From Nonomuraea angiospora (GTDB lineage Bacteria > Actinomycetota > Actinomycetes > Streptosporangiales > Streptosporangiaceae), in NCBI RefSeq assembly GCF_014873145.1, contig NZ_JADBEK010000001.1:7626001-7690000 (forward strand): 64,000 nucleotides of DNA, read 5' to 3'. The notes under the pieces were generated by a model. It was not told the DNA's origin, did not search any database, and worked only from the letters and a program-made list of their open reading frames with translations. Position numbers and translations under genes: made by a program. Shown one piece after another: positions 19,474-28,648 of this stretch (positions within the stretch are counted from its first letter, which is position 1; each line of letters opens with the position of its first letter).

Positions 19474-20433
19474 TCAGGCGAACGGCAGGGCGGGCGCGCA
19501 GGCGTGGGCGGGCCGCTCGCCGCGCAGCAGCCGGGCGATGTCCTCCACCAGCGTCCCGGCCAGCTCCTCCCGGCTCTCGCCCGTGGCCTCGCCCAGGCGG
19601 GGCGTCAGCACCACGTTCGGCAGGCCCGTGAGGGGATGGGCCGGATCGAGCCACTCGCCCTCGAAGTGGTCGAGCCCCGCGCCGCCCACCTGGCCCTGGC
19701 GCAGCGCGTCGACCAGCGCCGTCAGGTCGTGCAGCGCGCCGCGCGAGGTGTTGAGGTAGATCGAGCCCGGCCGCATCGCGCCGAACTCGGGATAGCCGAA
19801 GAAGCCCCGCGTCTCCCCGGTCAGCGGCAGGTGCAGCGACACCACGTCCGCCTCGGCCAGCAGGGCGGGCAGGGGGTGGGTGGCCTCGGGGACGAACGGG
19901 TCGCAGGTGATCACCCGCATGCCCAGGCCCTCGCACCGCCAGCGCATGGCCCTGCCGACGCGGCCCAGCCCCACGATGCCGAGCGTCCTGCCGGTCAGCC
20001 GCCTGCCGCGGTGGCGCTGGGCGGGCGGCACCTTGCCGACGCGTCCCTGGCGCACCTCCCGGTCCGCGGCCACGATGTTCCGGCTGACGGCGAACATCAG
20101 CGCGAGCGTGAGCTCGGCGACCGACTCGGGGTCGCGGTCGGCGGCGTGCAGGACGGTCACTCCGCGCTCGGCGGCCAGCGTCAGGTCCACGCTGGTGGTC
20201 GGGCCCATGACGGCCACCACGTCGAGGGGCAGGGCGAGCACCGACGTGCGAACCTGGTCGCCGTCGGTGATGAGCACGCTCGCGCCGGTCTCGATGACCA
20301 GGTCGGCGAGCTGCTCGTCGGTGAAGCCGAGGCTGGGACGCGCGGGAACCTCGGCCAGGTCGGCTACCTCACCCAAGCGGGCGAGCGCGCTCTCCGGCAT
20401 AGCGGGCAGTGCCAGCGCCCGAGGTCGAGTCAC
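19474..20433 (-). CDS. D-isomer-specific 2-hydroxyacid dehydrogenase-like protein lacking the catalytic His
   Basis: 319 residues, GTG start. The NAD-binding motif GLGRVG is at 155-160. Of the catalytic triad Arg-Glu-His, R231 (LNTSRGAL) and E258 (DHFEGE) are present, but the segment that normally reads TPH reads TPRL, with R279 in place of the general-acid His. Family members reduce 2-oxo acids with NADH; this one may be inactive, use another acid, or act as a binding protein. It is transcribed alone. Confidence 0.83.
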   Translation of the reverse strand: MTRPRALALPAMPESALARLGEVADLAEVPARPSLGFTDEQLADLVIETGASVLITDGDQVRTSVLALPLDVVAVMGPTTSVDLTLAAERGVTVLHAADRDPESVAELTLALMFAVSRNIVAADREVRQGRVGKVPPAQRHRGRRLTGRTLGIVGLGRVGRAMRWRCEGLGMRVITCDPFVPEATHPLPALLAEADVVSLHLPLTGETRGFFGYPEFGAMRPGSIYLNTSRGALHDLTALVDALRQGQVGGAGLDHFEGEWLDPAHPLTGLPNVVLTPRLGEATGESREELAGTLVEDIARLLRGERPAHACAPALPFA

Positions 20434-20507
20434 AAATGGACAATAACACCACAGACGGTGCCCGGATCATCGCTCCCCGCGCTGGCCAGGCCCCTTGTGG
20501 GGACCTG

Positions 20508-21098
20508 TCATTGCTGGCGCAGGCTCTGCCAGGCGGCGGCGCCCAGCCCCTTGATCTCCTCTTCCGTGGGCGTGTGGGCGCCCGCGAACCACAGGCGGCA
20601 CATCTCCTGCGCCGGCCCCAGCCACAGCACGTAGCACATGGTCGGGTGGACGGTCTGGAGCAGGCCGTTCTTCATGTGCGGCCGCCACCAGTCGGAGACC
20701 TGGCGGAAGAACCCGCGCCGGGCCTCCGCCACCTCCGCGCCGCCCGGCTCGTGCTTGCGCGGCGGTCGCTCGCTGACCAGCAGCCTGGCCCGCTCCGGGT
20801 GCTCGCCGGCCCACCGCATGTGGAAGGCCACGACGGCCTCGATGCCGTCGCGGGCCTCGTCGTGGCTGACCAGCTCGGCGAGGAAGGCGGCCTGGTAGGC
20901 GGTCAGGATCTCCGCGTACAGCACGCCGAAGACATGCTCTTTGCTGGCGAAGTGGTGGTAGAAGCTGCCGACGCTGACGCCGCTCTCCTCGCGGAGGCTG
21001 GCCAGCGTGGTGGCCGACACCCCGTCCTGGCTGAAGCGGCGGAGGGCACCCTCGATGATGCGGGTACGGCCGTCGCGTCCGTTCTTGGCACTCTTCAC
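20508..21098 (-). CDS. TetR-family regulator
   Basis: 196 residues. The N-terminal helix-turn-helix includes VSATTLASLREESGVSVGSFYHHF; the remainder is a ligand-binding domain rich in aromatic residues. I use the GTG at 21098 because it overlaps the stop codon of the upstream GNAT gene by 4 nt (GTGA), a sign of translational coupling; the longer open frame is antisense-like and lacks a ribosome site. It probably controls the GNAT-TetR pair and possibly the divergent HxlR gene. Confidence 0.88.
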   Translation of the reverse strand: MKSAKNGRDGRTRIIEGALRRFSQDGVSATTLASLREESGVSVGSFYHHFASKEHVFGVLYAEILTAYQAAFLAELVSHDEARDGIEAVVAFHMRWAGEHPERARLLVSERPPRKHEPGGAEVAEARRGFFRQVSDWWRPHMKNGLLQTVHPTMCYVLWLGPAQEMCRLWFAGAHTPTEEEIKGLGAAAWQSLRQQ

Positions 21099-21610
21099 GC
21101 TGTCAATGGTGTGCCAACAGAACCTTGTTCCGCAAATAGGCCGAGTGGATCGATCATAGCGGTCACCTCCACCGATCCGGAAGTCACCTTCATCTCGGCG
21201 TCCGGCCAGAGCCTGCGGACGAGTCTCAGGACGCGCCGGTTCTCCCCCAGCACGTCCATGCCCACGGTCCGCGCACCCCGCACGGCGGCCCTGAGCAGCA
21301 GCACGTCGATCAACCTGGGCCCGATCCCCCGCCCCTGCCACTGGTCGGCCACGACCACGGCGACCTCCACGTCGGCGCAGCCGCCCTTGAAGCTCATGGC
21401 GTGGCCGACGATCTCGCCGCCCTCGGTGGTCGCGACGAGCGCGTCGCGGCGCTCGTCCAGCGCGAGCAGCGTGCGCACCAGCCCCGCGGCGGGAGTGGAG
21501 ATGCCGGTGAAGAAGCGGAGCGTCTGGGTGTGGAGCGACAGCTCCGCCAGGAAGCGTCTGATCCGTTCCTCGTCGTCCGGGCGCGCGGGGCGGATCTGGG
21601 TTCCCTGCAT
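21095..21610 (-). CDS. GNAT-family N-acetyltransferase
   Basis: About 171 residues. It shows the GNAT core with VEVAVVVADQWQGRGIGPRLIDVL, the acetyl-CoA pyrophosphate loop Q/RxxGxG/A. The ATG at 21610 gives a normal GNAT N-terminus; a TTG at 21646 would add 12 residues. It resembles the stand-alone GNAT module fused to acetate-ligase-type proteins elsewhere, but here is single-domain. The substrate is unknown. First gene of a two-gene unit with the TetR gene. Confidence 0.85.
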   Translation of the reverse strand: MQGTQIRPARPDDEERIRRFLAELSLHTQTLRFFTGISTPAAGLVRTLLALDERRDALVATTEGGEIVGHAMSFKGGCADVEVAVVVADQWQGRGIGPRLIDVLLLRAAVRGARTVGMDVLGENRRVLRLVRRLWPDAEMKVTSGSVEVTAMIDPLGLFAEQGSVGTPLTA

Positions 21611-21663
21611 AGACTCAGCCTGCCCGTTCCGTGCTGAGTCTGTCAAATGAACTCAGATATAAT
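21611..21663. promoter_or_regulatory. Operator with three alternating half-sites over the HxlR promoter
   Basis: AGACTCAGC (21611-21619) and GCTGAGTCT (21633-21641) form a perfect 9-bp inverted repeat, and a third half-site ACTCAG follows at 21651-21656. TATAAT (21658-21663) ends 6 nt before the HxlR ATG, making that mRNA leaderless. The site lies between the divergent GNAT-TetR and HxlR genes. Confidence 0.65.
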
Positions 21664-21669
21664 GTGGCA

Positions 21670-22137
21670 ATGAACGTTCCCTTCCGGGTGAACAACTGCT
21701 CGATCGAGCGCACCCTGGACATCGTCGGGGAGAAGTGGACCTTCCTGGTGCTGCGCGAGGCGTTCAGCGGCGTGCGGCGGTTCGCCGACATGCAGGCGAT
21801 CACCGGCGCCCCCCGCCAGGTGCTCAGCGCCCGGCTGGCCCGGCTGGTCGACGAGGGCCTGCTGCGCAAGGAGCCCTACCGCGAGCCGGGCCAGCGGCAG
21901 CGCGACGAATACCGGCTCACGGACAAGGGCCGCGACCTCTATCCCCTCCTGGTCGCGCTCATGCACTGGGGCGACAAATACCTGGCGGACGACGACGGGC
22001 CGGCGGTCCTGCTGACCCACCGCGACTGCGGCGCCCCCATCGAGCAGCATTTTCGGTGCGCGGACGGCCACGAGGTGAGCGGGCCGCGCGAGGTGACCCC
22101 GGTGCCGGGTTCGGGGGCCCAGCTCAGAAGCGCCTAG
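21670..22137 (+). CDS. HxlR-family transcriptional regulator
   Basis: 155 residues. The HxlR signature CSIERTLDIVGEKWTFLVLR begins at residue 9, followed by a winged helix with the LSARLARLVDEGLL recognition part. The HxlR type often senses reactive electrophiles through the N-terminal cysteine (C9). The start at 21670 sits directly after a perfect TATAAT box. The C-terminal 40 residues hold CGAPIEQHFRC, a possible metal or redox pair. The regulated gene is probably itself or its divergent neighbours. Confidence 0.9.
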   Translation: MNVPFRVNNCSIERTLDIVGEKWTFLVLREAFSGVRRFADMQAITGAPRQVLSARLARLVDEGLLRKEPYREPGQRQRDEYRLTDKGRDLYPLLVALMHWGDKYLADDDGPAVLLTHRDCGAPIEQHFRCADGHEVSGPREVTPVPGSGAQLRSA

Positions 22138-22178
22138 GCGCGTGAAGGGGCACCCCCTCCAGTGCCTAACCTTGAAGC

Positions 22179-22964
22179 GTGTACCGGTTCCTGCTGACGC
22201 CCCGATGGCTCGCGCTCCACGTGGTGGTGCTGCTGGTCATCCCCGCCTTCGTGTTCCTCGGGCGGTGGCAGTTCGGGCGCTTCGAGGAGCGCTCGGCCAA
22301 CAGCGAGCGGGTCACGGCCAACATCGAGGCCGCGCCGGTGCCGCTGGAGCGGCTGGCGGCCCCGGGGCAGCAGGTCCGCGCGGACGACCGGTTCAGGAAG
22401 GTCACGGTCGCGGGCACGTACGACCCGTCCCACGCCCTGCTCGTACGCAGGCGCCCCCAGGAGGGGCAGAACGGCTTCTACGTCCTGACGCCCCTCGTCA
22501 CCGGCAACGGCACGGCGGTGATCGTCAACAGGGGCTGGGTCAAGGCGGGCGCCACCGCCGACGCCACGCCCGAGGTGCCCGCCCCGCCCGCAGGACAGGT
22601 AAATGTCACCGGGCGGCTACGGCTCAGCGAGACCGAGGACTCCAGCGGCATCCGCGACCGCGCCGGGCTGCCGGCCGGGCAGGTGCTGCTGATCAACGCC
22701 GACAAGATCGGCAAGGGGCTGCCGTACCGGCTGGTGGGCGGCTACGTGGAGCTGACCGAGCAGACGCCCCCGCCCGCCACGGCGCCCGCCCCGGTGCCCG
22801 AGCCCGACGTGGGCGCGGGAGGCGGCCTCAACCTGGCCTACGGGGTCCAGTGGTGGCTGTTCATCGGCATCGCCCTGGCCGGCTGGGTCCTGCTGATCCG
22901 CCGCGAGGTGGCCGAGCGGAAGGCCGGCGATTCATCCAAGGAGTCCGTCACCGTCGCCAATTAA
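22179..22964 (+). CDS. SURF1-family cytochrome oxidase biogenesis protein
   Basis: 261 residues with two membrane helices (residues about 11-29 and 222-240) bracketing an extracytoplasmic domain, the SURF1 topology. Conserved points include LGRWQFGRFEER after the first helix, VNRGWV in the middle and NLAYGVQWWLF before the second helix. SURF1 helps insert haem a into cytochrome c oxidase. A TAACCT box ends 6 nt before the GTG start, so the mRNA may be leaderless. The next gene starts 2 bp after its stop. Confidence 0.92.
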   Translation: MYRFLLTPRWLALHVVVLLVIPAFVFLGRWQFGRFEERSANSERVTANIEAAPVPLERLAAPGQQVRADDRFRKVTVAGTYDPSHALLVRRRPQEGQNGFYVLTPLVTGNGTAVIVNRGWVKAGATADATPEVPAPPAGQVNVTGRLRLSETEDSSGIRDRAGLPAGQVLLINADKIGKGLPYRLVGGYVELTEQTPPPATAPAPVPEPDVGAGGGLNLAYGVQWWLFIGIALAGWVLLIRREVAERKAGDSSKESVTVAN

Positions 22965-22965
22965 G

Positions 22966-23718
22966 GTGTTGAGGGTGATCCGCCACATTGAGTTCGCCAA
23001 CATCTTCAATTTCCGCGACGTAGGTGGATATGCGACCCATGACGGGCGCACAGTCCAGTGGCAGCGGCTCTACCGGGCCGACGCGCTCGGCTGGCTGGCC
23101 GGAGACGATCTCAGGATCTTCCGGGAGTTGCGCGTGCGCACGGTCATCGATCTGCGGCACGCGTACGAGGTCGAGAAGGGGGGCCGCGTCCCGGACGCCG
23201 AGGGGCAGAGCTACCAGAACCTGCCCATCGAGGGCCGCCGCTGGGACATCGCGGCCTACAGCATTGAGAGCGGCGTCGGGAGATACCTCGCCGACCGCTA
23301 CCTGGAGACGACCGAGGACGGCGTCGCGAACCTCAGGACGGCCCTGGAGACGATCGCTCGGGCCGACAGCGCGCCCGTGGTGATCCACTGCGCGGCCGGG
23401 AAGGACCGCACCGGGGTGCTCGCCGCGCTCGTCCTGTCGCTGGTGGGCGTGGGCGAGGACGACATCGTGGCGGACTACGCGCTCACCGGGCTGGCCACCG
23501 AGCGGTTCATCGCCAGCTGGCGCAGCAGGCACCCCGACGCGCCCATGTGGCCGGGGTTCGGCCTGGCGCCCGCGGAGGCCATGCGCCTGTTCCTCGGCGA
23601 CCTCGCGGCGCGGCACGGGTCGATCGAGACGTATGTCACACAGGTCCTGAACATTTCTCCGGCCACCATTTCCGAATTACGCGACCACCTGCTGACTGAA
23701 CCGGGCTCGAAGGGGTAG
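22966..23718 (+). CDS. Tyrosine-protein phosphatase, IphP-like
   Basis: About 250 residues. NFRDVGGY at the N-terminus and the catalytic loop HCAAGKDRTG (nucleophile C142, Arg in DRTG) identify a protein tyrosine/dual-specificity or lipid phosphatase of the IphP type. The start is uncertain: GTG at 22966 or GTG at 22975. It follows SURF1 after 2 bp, suggesting co-transcription. No signal peptide is seen. The target, phosphotyrosine protein or phosphoinositide, is not known. Confidence 0.88.
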   Translation: MLRVIRHIEFANIFNFRDVGGYATHDGRTVQWQRLYRADALGWLAGDDLRIFRELRVRTVIDLRHAYEVEKGGRVPDAEGQSYQNLPIEGRRWDIAAYSIESGVGRYLADRYLETTEDGVANLRTALETIARADSAPVVIHCAAGKDRTGVLAALVLSLVGVGEDDIVADYALTGLATERFIASWRSRHPDAPMWPGFGLAPAEAMRLFLGDLAARHGSIETYVTQVLNISPATISELRDHLLTEPGSKG

Positions 23719-23771
23719 TGGCAGGCCGGGTCCCACCTGCTGCGTCCAGGTGAGTGGCCCATCCCTGGCCT

Positions 23772-23804
23772 GGGACCGCCCGTCGACCCCCTCCCGGCGG
23801 TCCC
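23772..23804 (+). terminator. GC-rich hairpin after the phosphatase gene
   Basis: GGGACCGCC and GGCGGTCCC form a perfect 9-bp stem with a 15-nt loop, 53 bp after the stop codon. There is no T tract, so termination is plausible but not certain. Confidence 0.4.
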
Positions 23805-23880
23805 GGGTCGAAGATCTCGGATACCCAACGGATACGTCGCAGCTTGTTCGACGTTATCCCGCCGTCGTACGGTTACCTGC

Positions 23881-25077
23881 GTGACTACGCCGCTGATCCC
23901 CGACCCTGACCCGAGGCGGCGCGACTACGTGATCATCTCCGCCGACGATCACCTGATCGAGCCTCCCGACCTGTTCGACGGGCGGCTGCCGGAGAAATAT
24001 GCCGAGGTCGCGCCCAAGGTCGTGGAGACGGAGGCGGGTCACCAGGTCTGGCGCTACGGCGGGGCGACATACCCGTGCGCCGGCATCGACGTGGGCGCCG
24101 GGCTGCCCCGCGAGCAGCGCACGCTCGACCCCATCAGGTTCGAGAGCATGCGCCCCGGCTGCCACGACATCGAGGCCCGCGTCCAGGACATGGACGTGGC
24201 GGGCATTTGGGCCGCGCTGTGCTTCCCCGGCATGCTGGCCGGGCAGTCCGGCATGCCGTTCGCCAGGACCCGCGACCAGGAGCTCGGCCTGGCCCTGGTC
24301 AAGGCGTGGAACGACTGGCACATCGACGTCTGGGCCGGCACCTACCCCGAGCGCATCATCGGACTGCAGCTCCCCTGGCTGCCCGACCCCGACGTGGCCG
24401 CCAAGGAGATCCGCGAAAACGCCGCCCGCGGCTTCAAGGCCGTGGTCTTCCCCGAGTTCCCGACCCGGCTGCGGCTGCCGTCGATCCACTCCGGCCACTG
24501 GGACCCGTTCTTCGCCGCCTGCGAGGAGACCGGCACGGTGGTCGCCCTGCACACGGGCGCCTCGTCGTGGTCCCCGGTGCCCTCGCCCGACACGCCCATC
24601 GAGGCCATCACCACGCTGATGCCGACCAGCGCGATGTTCGCCTGCGCCGACTGGCTCTGGTCGGGCGTGCCGCTGCGCTTCCCCTCGCTGCGCATCCTCA
24701 TCGTCGAGGGCGGCGTGGGCTGGCTGCCCATGCTGGCCGAGCGCGCCGACTACGCCCTCGACCACCCGGTCGCGGGCGAGGCGTCGTGGGAGGGCGGGCT
24801 CAAGCCCAGCGAGGTGCTGCGCCGCAACTTCTTCTTCGGCACGCTCGACGACCACGCGCTCTCAGGCGTGCGGCTCGCGGTCGGGCTCGACCACGTGCTG
24901 CAGGAGAGCGGCTACCCGCACTCCGACTCGACCTGGCCCGACACGCAGAAGTCCGTGGCCCGCAATCTCGGAACGCTCCCGCCCGCCGACATCGCCCGGG
25001 TCGCCTACGGCAACGCCGCCCGCCTCTTCGGCCACCCGCTGCCCTCGCGCGCCTGGCTGCGGATGGAGGAGATCTAA
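23881..25077 (+). CDS. Amidohydrolase-2 family (ACMSD-like) hydrolase/decarboxylase
   Basis: 398 residues. ISADDHLIEPPDLF near residue 20 is the HxH-type metal motif of the family (here DDH), followed by GFKAVVFPEFP and a late GLDHVLQESGYPHSDSTWP segment that carries further metal ligands. Such TIM-barrel enzymes hydrolyse or decarboxylate aromatic acids. The exact reaction is unknown. A TACGGT box lies 7 nt before the GTG with TTGTTC at 23844, so the transcript is probably leaderless. Its stop codon overlaps the convergent YkvA-type gene. Confidence 0.87.
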   Translation: MTTPLIPDPDPRRRDYVIISADDHLIEPPDLFDGRLPEKYAEVAPKVVETEAGHQVWRYGGATYPCAGIDVGAGLPREQRTLDPIRFESMRPGCHDIEARVQDMDVAGIWAALCFPGMLAGQSGMPFARTRDQELGLALVKAWNDWHIDVWAGTYPERIIGLQLPWLPDPDVAAKEIRENAARGFKAVVFPEFPTRLRLPSIHSGHWDPFFAACEETGTVVALHTGASSWSPVPSPDTPIEAITTLMPTSAMFACADWLWSGVPLRFPSLRILIVEGGVGWLPMLAERADYALDHPVAGEASWEGGLKPSEVLRRNFFFGTLDDHALSGVRLAVGLDHVLQESGYPHSDSTWPDTQKSVARNLGTLPPADIARVAYGNAARLFGHPLPSRAWLRMEEI

Positions 25078-25427
25078 CCCTCGTCCTCGACCAGCCTGGC
25101 CTGGATGACATTGCGCTCGTGCTCGACGTAGCGGCCGCTCTCGCCGAGCAGCGTGGCGGCCAGCCACAGGAACACGCCGAAGTCGTCGACCACGCCGACC
25201 ATCACCAGGAAGTCGGGCACCACGTCGACGGGTGACAGGATGTAGACCACGCCGAGCCCGAGCATGGCGAGCTTGCCCTTGCCCATGCCCGCGTACTGCC
25301 CGCGCATGACCGCGCCGACCATCCGCGGGATCGCCCGGATCCTGGTCATCAGGCCGGGCGCCCCCGGCTTGGTCACCTCGCGGTAAGTCCGCCAGGCCGC
25401 CGCTGCCCGTGCTGCCTTCGCCATCAT
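25074..25427 (-). CDS. DUF1232 (YkvA-like) small membrane protein
   Basis: 117 residues. The family motif YILSPVDVVPDFL, followed by a hydrophobic segment, is present from about residue 62. DUF1232 proteins are widespread, membrane-associated and of unknown role. The gene is convergent with the amidohydrolase and shares 4 bp at the stop codons. Confidence 0.88.
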   Translation of the reverse strand: MMAKAARAAAAWRTYREVTKPGAPGLMTRIRAIPRMVGAVMRGQYAGMGKGKLAMLGLGVVYILSPVDVVPDFLVMVGVVDDFGVFLWLAATLLGESGRYVEHERNVIQARLVEDEG

Positions 25428-25506
25428 GAGGAACCCCCTACCCCCGGCTTCTCACGACATAACGCGTCGGGACCGCCACGAGTTCCTGACCCGGTTCAGA
25501 CGGAGG

Positions 25507-26925
25507 TCAGCGCAGGGCCGCGTGCTCGAACGGCCTGGCCCGCTCGATCTGCGCGGCCACCCGGACGAGCAGGTCCTCCCTCCCGGCCGCCGCCACGAGC
25601 TGCACGCCCACCGGCAGACCGGCCTCGGTGCGGTGCAGGGGCAGCGAGATGGCCGGCTGCCCGGTCGCGTTGACCGGCGAGGTGTAGGCCACGGCGTGCG
25701 CCGTGCGGCCGAACGCGACGCTGAGGTCCTCCGGCGGGATCCAGCCCAGCGGGAACGGCGCGACGCCCAGCGAGGGCATCAGCAGCAGGTCGTGGCCCGC
25801 GCTCCACCAGGCGGCCATGCGGCGGCGGTAGCCGTCGATCCACTGGGTGGCCAGGATGTGATCGGCCGCGCTGTGCGTGCGCGCCGCGCCGAGCATGGCG
25901 GCGTTGCGCGGCTCCAGCTCCTCCGGCCGTACGGGCGCGCCGCGCAGCTCACCCAGGCTCGCCACGTGCGCGGCGAGGTTGTCGGCCACGATGGCGCCGA
26001 AGTGCTGGGCGAAGCCGGGCTCGGCGAGCGCCCTGGGGCCGCCGGGCTCGACGTCGTGACCGAGCGCCTCCAGCAGCGCGGCGGCCCTGGTCACGGCCTC
26101 GGCCAGCGCGGGCACCTCGGGCACGGACCGGTTGGGATGCCTCGTGACGAACCCGACCCGCAGCCGTCCCGGCTCCCTGCCGACCTCGTCGGCCAGCGGA
26201 CCGGGCAGCGCGGGGGCGTCGTACGGGTCGCCGGGCCGCAGGCCGGACACGACGTCGAGCGCCGCCGCCGTGTCGCGCACGGTCCTGGTGACGAATCCCG
26301 GGCACGAGAACCCGCTCCACCCCTCCCCCATGGCCGGACCCAGGCTCACGCGCCCGCGCGTCGGCTTGAGCCCCACCAGGCCGCACAGGGACGCGGGGAT
26401 GCGGATCGAGCCGCCGCCGTCGCTGGCGGTGGCCAGCGCGACCATCCCGGCCGCCACCGCGGCCGCGGAGCCCCCGCTGGAGCCGCCCGCCGAGTAGGCC
26501 GGGTCGTACGGGTTGCGCGTGGGCCCGAACGCCACCGGCTCCGTGGTGATCGTGCTGCCGAACTCCGGGGTGTTCGTCCGCCCGAGCAGGACGAACCCGG
26601 CCTCGCGCAGGCTCACCACGCCGTAGCCGTCGACGCCGGGCTCGACGCCGTCGCGGACGTTCGAGCCCCCGCTGTACGGCTCGCCCGACTCGCGCCACCC
26701 GAGGTCCTTCAGCAGGATCGGCACGCCGCGGAAGGGCGCCTCCTCGGGGATGGAGTCGATCTCCGCCAGCGCCCGCTCGAACCGGCGGTGGATGACCGCG
26801 TTCAGCTCGCCGTCGTGGGCCTCGATGCGGGCGATGGCGGCCTCGACCAGCTCCCTCGCCGTCACCTGCCCGTCCCTGACCGCCTGCGCCTGACCGACCG
26901 CGTCCAGCCTGAGTACGTCGTCCAT
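25507..26925 (-). CDS. Amidase-signature family amidase
   Basis: 472 residues. The Ser-cisSer-Lys triad is visible: K73 in ILLKDLG, the cis Ser in [12 protein letters not shown] (about S149-S150) and nucleophile S173 in [11 protein letters not shown]. Amidase-signature enzymes hydrolyse amides such as aryl, acyl or nitrile-derived amides. No signal peptide; cytoplasmic. It lies 22 bp upstream-to-downstream from the LLM oxidoreductase on the same strand, so both may belong to one catabolic unit controlled by the TetR gene at 27971. Confidence 0.92.
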   Translation of the reverse strand: MDDVLRLDAVGQAQAVRDGQVTARELVEAAIARIEAHDGELNAVIHRRFERALAEIDSIPEEAPFRGVPILLKDLGWRESGEPYSGGSNVRDGVEPGVDGYGVVSLREAGFVLLGRTNTPEFGSTITTEPVAFGPTRNPYDPAYSAGGSSGGSAAAVAAGMVALATASDGGGSIRIPASLCGLVGLKPTRGRVSLGPAMGEGWSGFSCPGFVTRTVRDTAAALDVVSGLRPGDPYDAPALPGPLADEVGREPGRLRVGFVTRHPNRSVPEVPALAEAVTRAAALLEALGHDVEPGGPRALAEPGFAQHFGAIVADNLAAHVASLGELRGAPVRPEELEPRNAAMLGAARTHSAADHILATQWIDGYRRRMAAWWSAGHDLLLMPSLGVAPFPLGWIPPEDLSVAFGRTAHAVAYTSPVNATGQPAISLPLHRTEAGLPVGVQLVAAAGREDLLVRVAAQIERARPFEHAALR

Positions 26926-26947
26926 GCACCCTCCTACGCTCGGGGAG

Positions 26948-27907
26948 CTACCTCTTGGGGGCCAGCTCGCGCACGGCCTGCTCTATGGAGATCTCACCGC
27001 CCGGGACAGGCGCGAGGACGGGGGTGTCGAGGCCGTTGTCCACGTACTCCTGGATCCTGGCCCGGCAGGTGGCCGCGTCGCCGTGCACGATCAGGGCGTC
27101 GACCACCTCGTCGGGGATCGCCTTGAGCGCCGCCTGCCGGTCGCCGGCCTGCCACGCCTCGTGCATGGGCCGCAGCACCTCGCCCCGGCCCAGCCAGTCG
27201 TGGAAGGCGGCGTACACCGGGACGGTCAGGTAGGTGGCCAGCATCCACCTGGCCATCTCGCGCACGCGGTCGGTGTCCTCGCTGACGCAGACGAACAGGC
27301 GGGCGATCAGCTCGGTGCCCTCCCCGATCTCGGCGCGCACCTTGCGCACGTCGTCGGGCGAGAGCCAGTTGGTGATCGCGCCGTCGGCCTCCGCCGCGGC
27401 CAGGTGGAGCATCCTGGGCCGCAGCGCGGCCAGCACGATCTTCGGCGGGAGCTCGGGGGCCCGCTCCAGCTTGAACCCCTTGATCTCGAACGTCTCGTAC
27501 GACTCCGAGACCTTCTCCCCGGCCAGCGCCTTCTTCAGGAAGCGCAGCGTGTCGCGCGTGCGCGCGTACGGCTTGTCGAAGCGCCCCGCGTTCCACCGCT
27601 CGACGATCGCCGGCGACGAGGCGCCGATGCCCAGCACGAACCGGTCAGGCGCCAGGTCGGCCAGCGTGGCCGCGGACATGGCCAGCAGCCCCGGGCCGCG
27701 CGTCGAGACGGGCACGATGGCGCTGCCCAGCCTGATCCCCGGAGCCCACTGCGCGGCCATCGCCAGCGGCACGAACCCGTCGGCCCCGTTGACCTCGGCG
27801 GACCACGCGTCGGTGTAGCCCAGCTCGGGCAGCTCCGCGATCAGCTCCTGCGACTTCGACAGCGGGCGATCGTAGAAGGGGATGGTCATGCCCCAGTTGT
27901 GACTCAT
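26948..27907 (-). CDS. LLM-class F420-dependent oxidoreductase
   Basis: 319 residues with the luciferase-like barrel: IRLGSAIVPVSTRGPGLLAM near residue 57 and DRFVLGIGASSPAIVERWN near residue 87, both F420/FMN contacts. It resembles the mycobacterial and streptosporangial group with an N-terminal MTIPFYDRP strand. GGAGG lies 6 nt before the ATG. The gene sits between an inverted repeat with a TetR gene upstream and an amidase downstream, suggesting degradation of an amide or aromatic compound. Confidence 0.88.
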   Translation of the reverse strand: MSHNWGMTIPFYDRPLSKSQELIAELPELGYTDAWSAEVNGADGFVPLAMAAQWAPGIRLGSAIVPVSTRGPGLLAMSAATLADLAPDRFVLGIGASSPAIVERWNAGRFDKPYARTRDTLRFLKKALAGEKVSESYETFEIKGFKLERAPELPPKIVLAALRPRMLHLAAAEADGAITNWLSPDDVRKVRAEIGEGTELIARLFVCVSEDTDRVREMARWMLATYLTVPVYAAFHDWLGRGEVLRPMHEAWQAGDRQAALKAIPDEVVDALIVHGDAATCRARIQEYVDNGLDTPVLAPVPGGEISIEQAVRELAPKR

Positions 27908-27944
27908 TCACGGCCTCCAGGCGCCTCCGCAGCGTGCCGCTCCA

Positions 27945-27966
27945 CCGTACCAACCGACCGGTATGG
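27945..27966. promoter_or_regulatory. Inverted repeat between TetR gene and LLM gene
   Basis: CCGTACC-N8-GGTATGG (6 of 7 pairs), with the core ACCAACCGACCGGT. It lies 38 bp upstream of the LLM start and just beyond the TetR stop, where an operator for the LLM-amidase unit would be expected. Confidence 0.45.
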
Positions 27967-27970
27967 CGTC

Positions 27971-28648
27971 CTAGGCTCGCAACTCGTGGACCGCCGCGAT
28001 GAAGTCCTTCGTGATCCCCCTCAACCCGGGCAGATGCGACAGCCCGACCAGCCGGTCCACCAGCGGCACCGTCACCTCGATCAGCCGGTACGTACGCTCG
28101 CAGCCCGGCGAGGTGTCGTGCACCCAGAACAGCACCATGCCCATGGACAGCAGCCAGAGCAGCTCGGGCAGCTCCTCGCGCAGCTCGGCGTTCATGCGGT
28201 CACGCGACCCCTCGACGACCTGGCGGTAGATCTCGATGGAGGCCTCACGGGCCGGGGACGACTGCTTGCTGAACGGGCTCAGCGGGTTGGTGGGCTCGGC
28301 CGCGTGCTTGAAGAACTTCACGGCGAACTCGTGGTAAGGCTCGGAGACGCGTACCCACTCGCGCAGGACCCCGCTCAGCCTGGCCGCGAACGACGGCTCG
28401 CTGGCCAGGAACTCCCTGCAGGCCGCCTCGTGCTCGGCCTGGGCGCGGTCGTAGTACGCCTGGATCAACGCTTCCTTGCTCGCGAAGTAGTAGTAGGCGT
28501 TGCCCACGGACACCCCGGCCTCGGCGGCGATGGCACGCATCGTGGTCGCGTCGAAACCGCGCTCCCTGAACAACCGCAATGCCGTCTCGACGATGACGTC
28601 TCGGGTGCTCTCCGATCCTCGGTTTCGGGCTTCGGACACGTTCGTCAC
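27971..28648 (-). CDS. TetR-family regulator
   Basis: 225 residues, GTG start. The DNA-binding part reads ATTMRAIAAEAGVSVGNAYYYFASKE; the C-terminal part resembles a TetR_C domain seen in regulators of lipid or aromatic metabolism. Same strand as the LLM oxidoreductase and amidase downstream, with an operator-like repeat in the gap; it probably represses that unit. Confidence 0.88.
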   Translation of the reverse strand: MTNVSEARNRGSESTRDVIVETALRLFRERGFDATTMRAIAAEAGVSVGNAYYYFASKEALIQAYYDRAQAEHEAACREFLASEPSFAARLSGVLREWVRVSEPYHEFAVKFFKHAAEPTNPLSPFSKQSSPAREASIEIYRQVVEGSRDRMNAELREELPELLWLLSMGMVLFWVHDTSPGCERTYRLIEVTVPLVDRLVGLSHLPGLRGITKDFIAAVHELRA

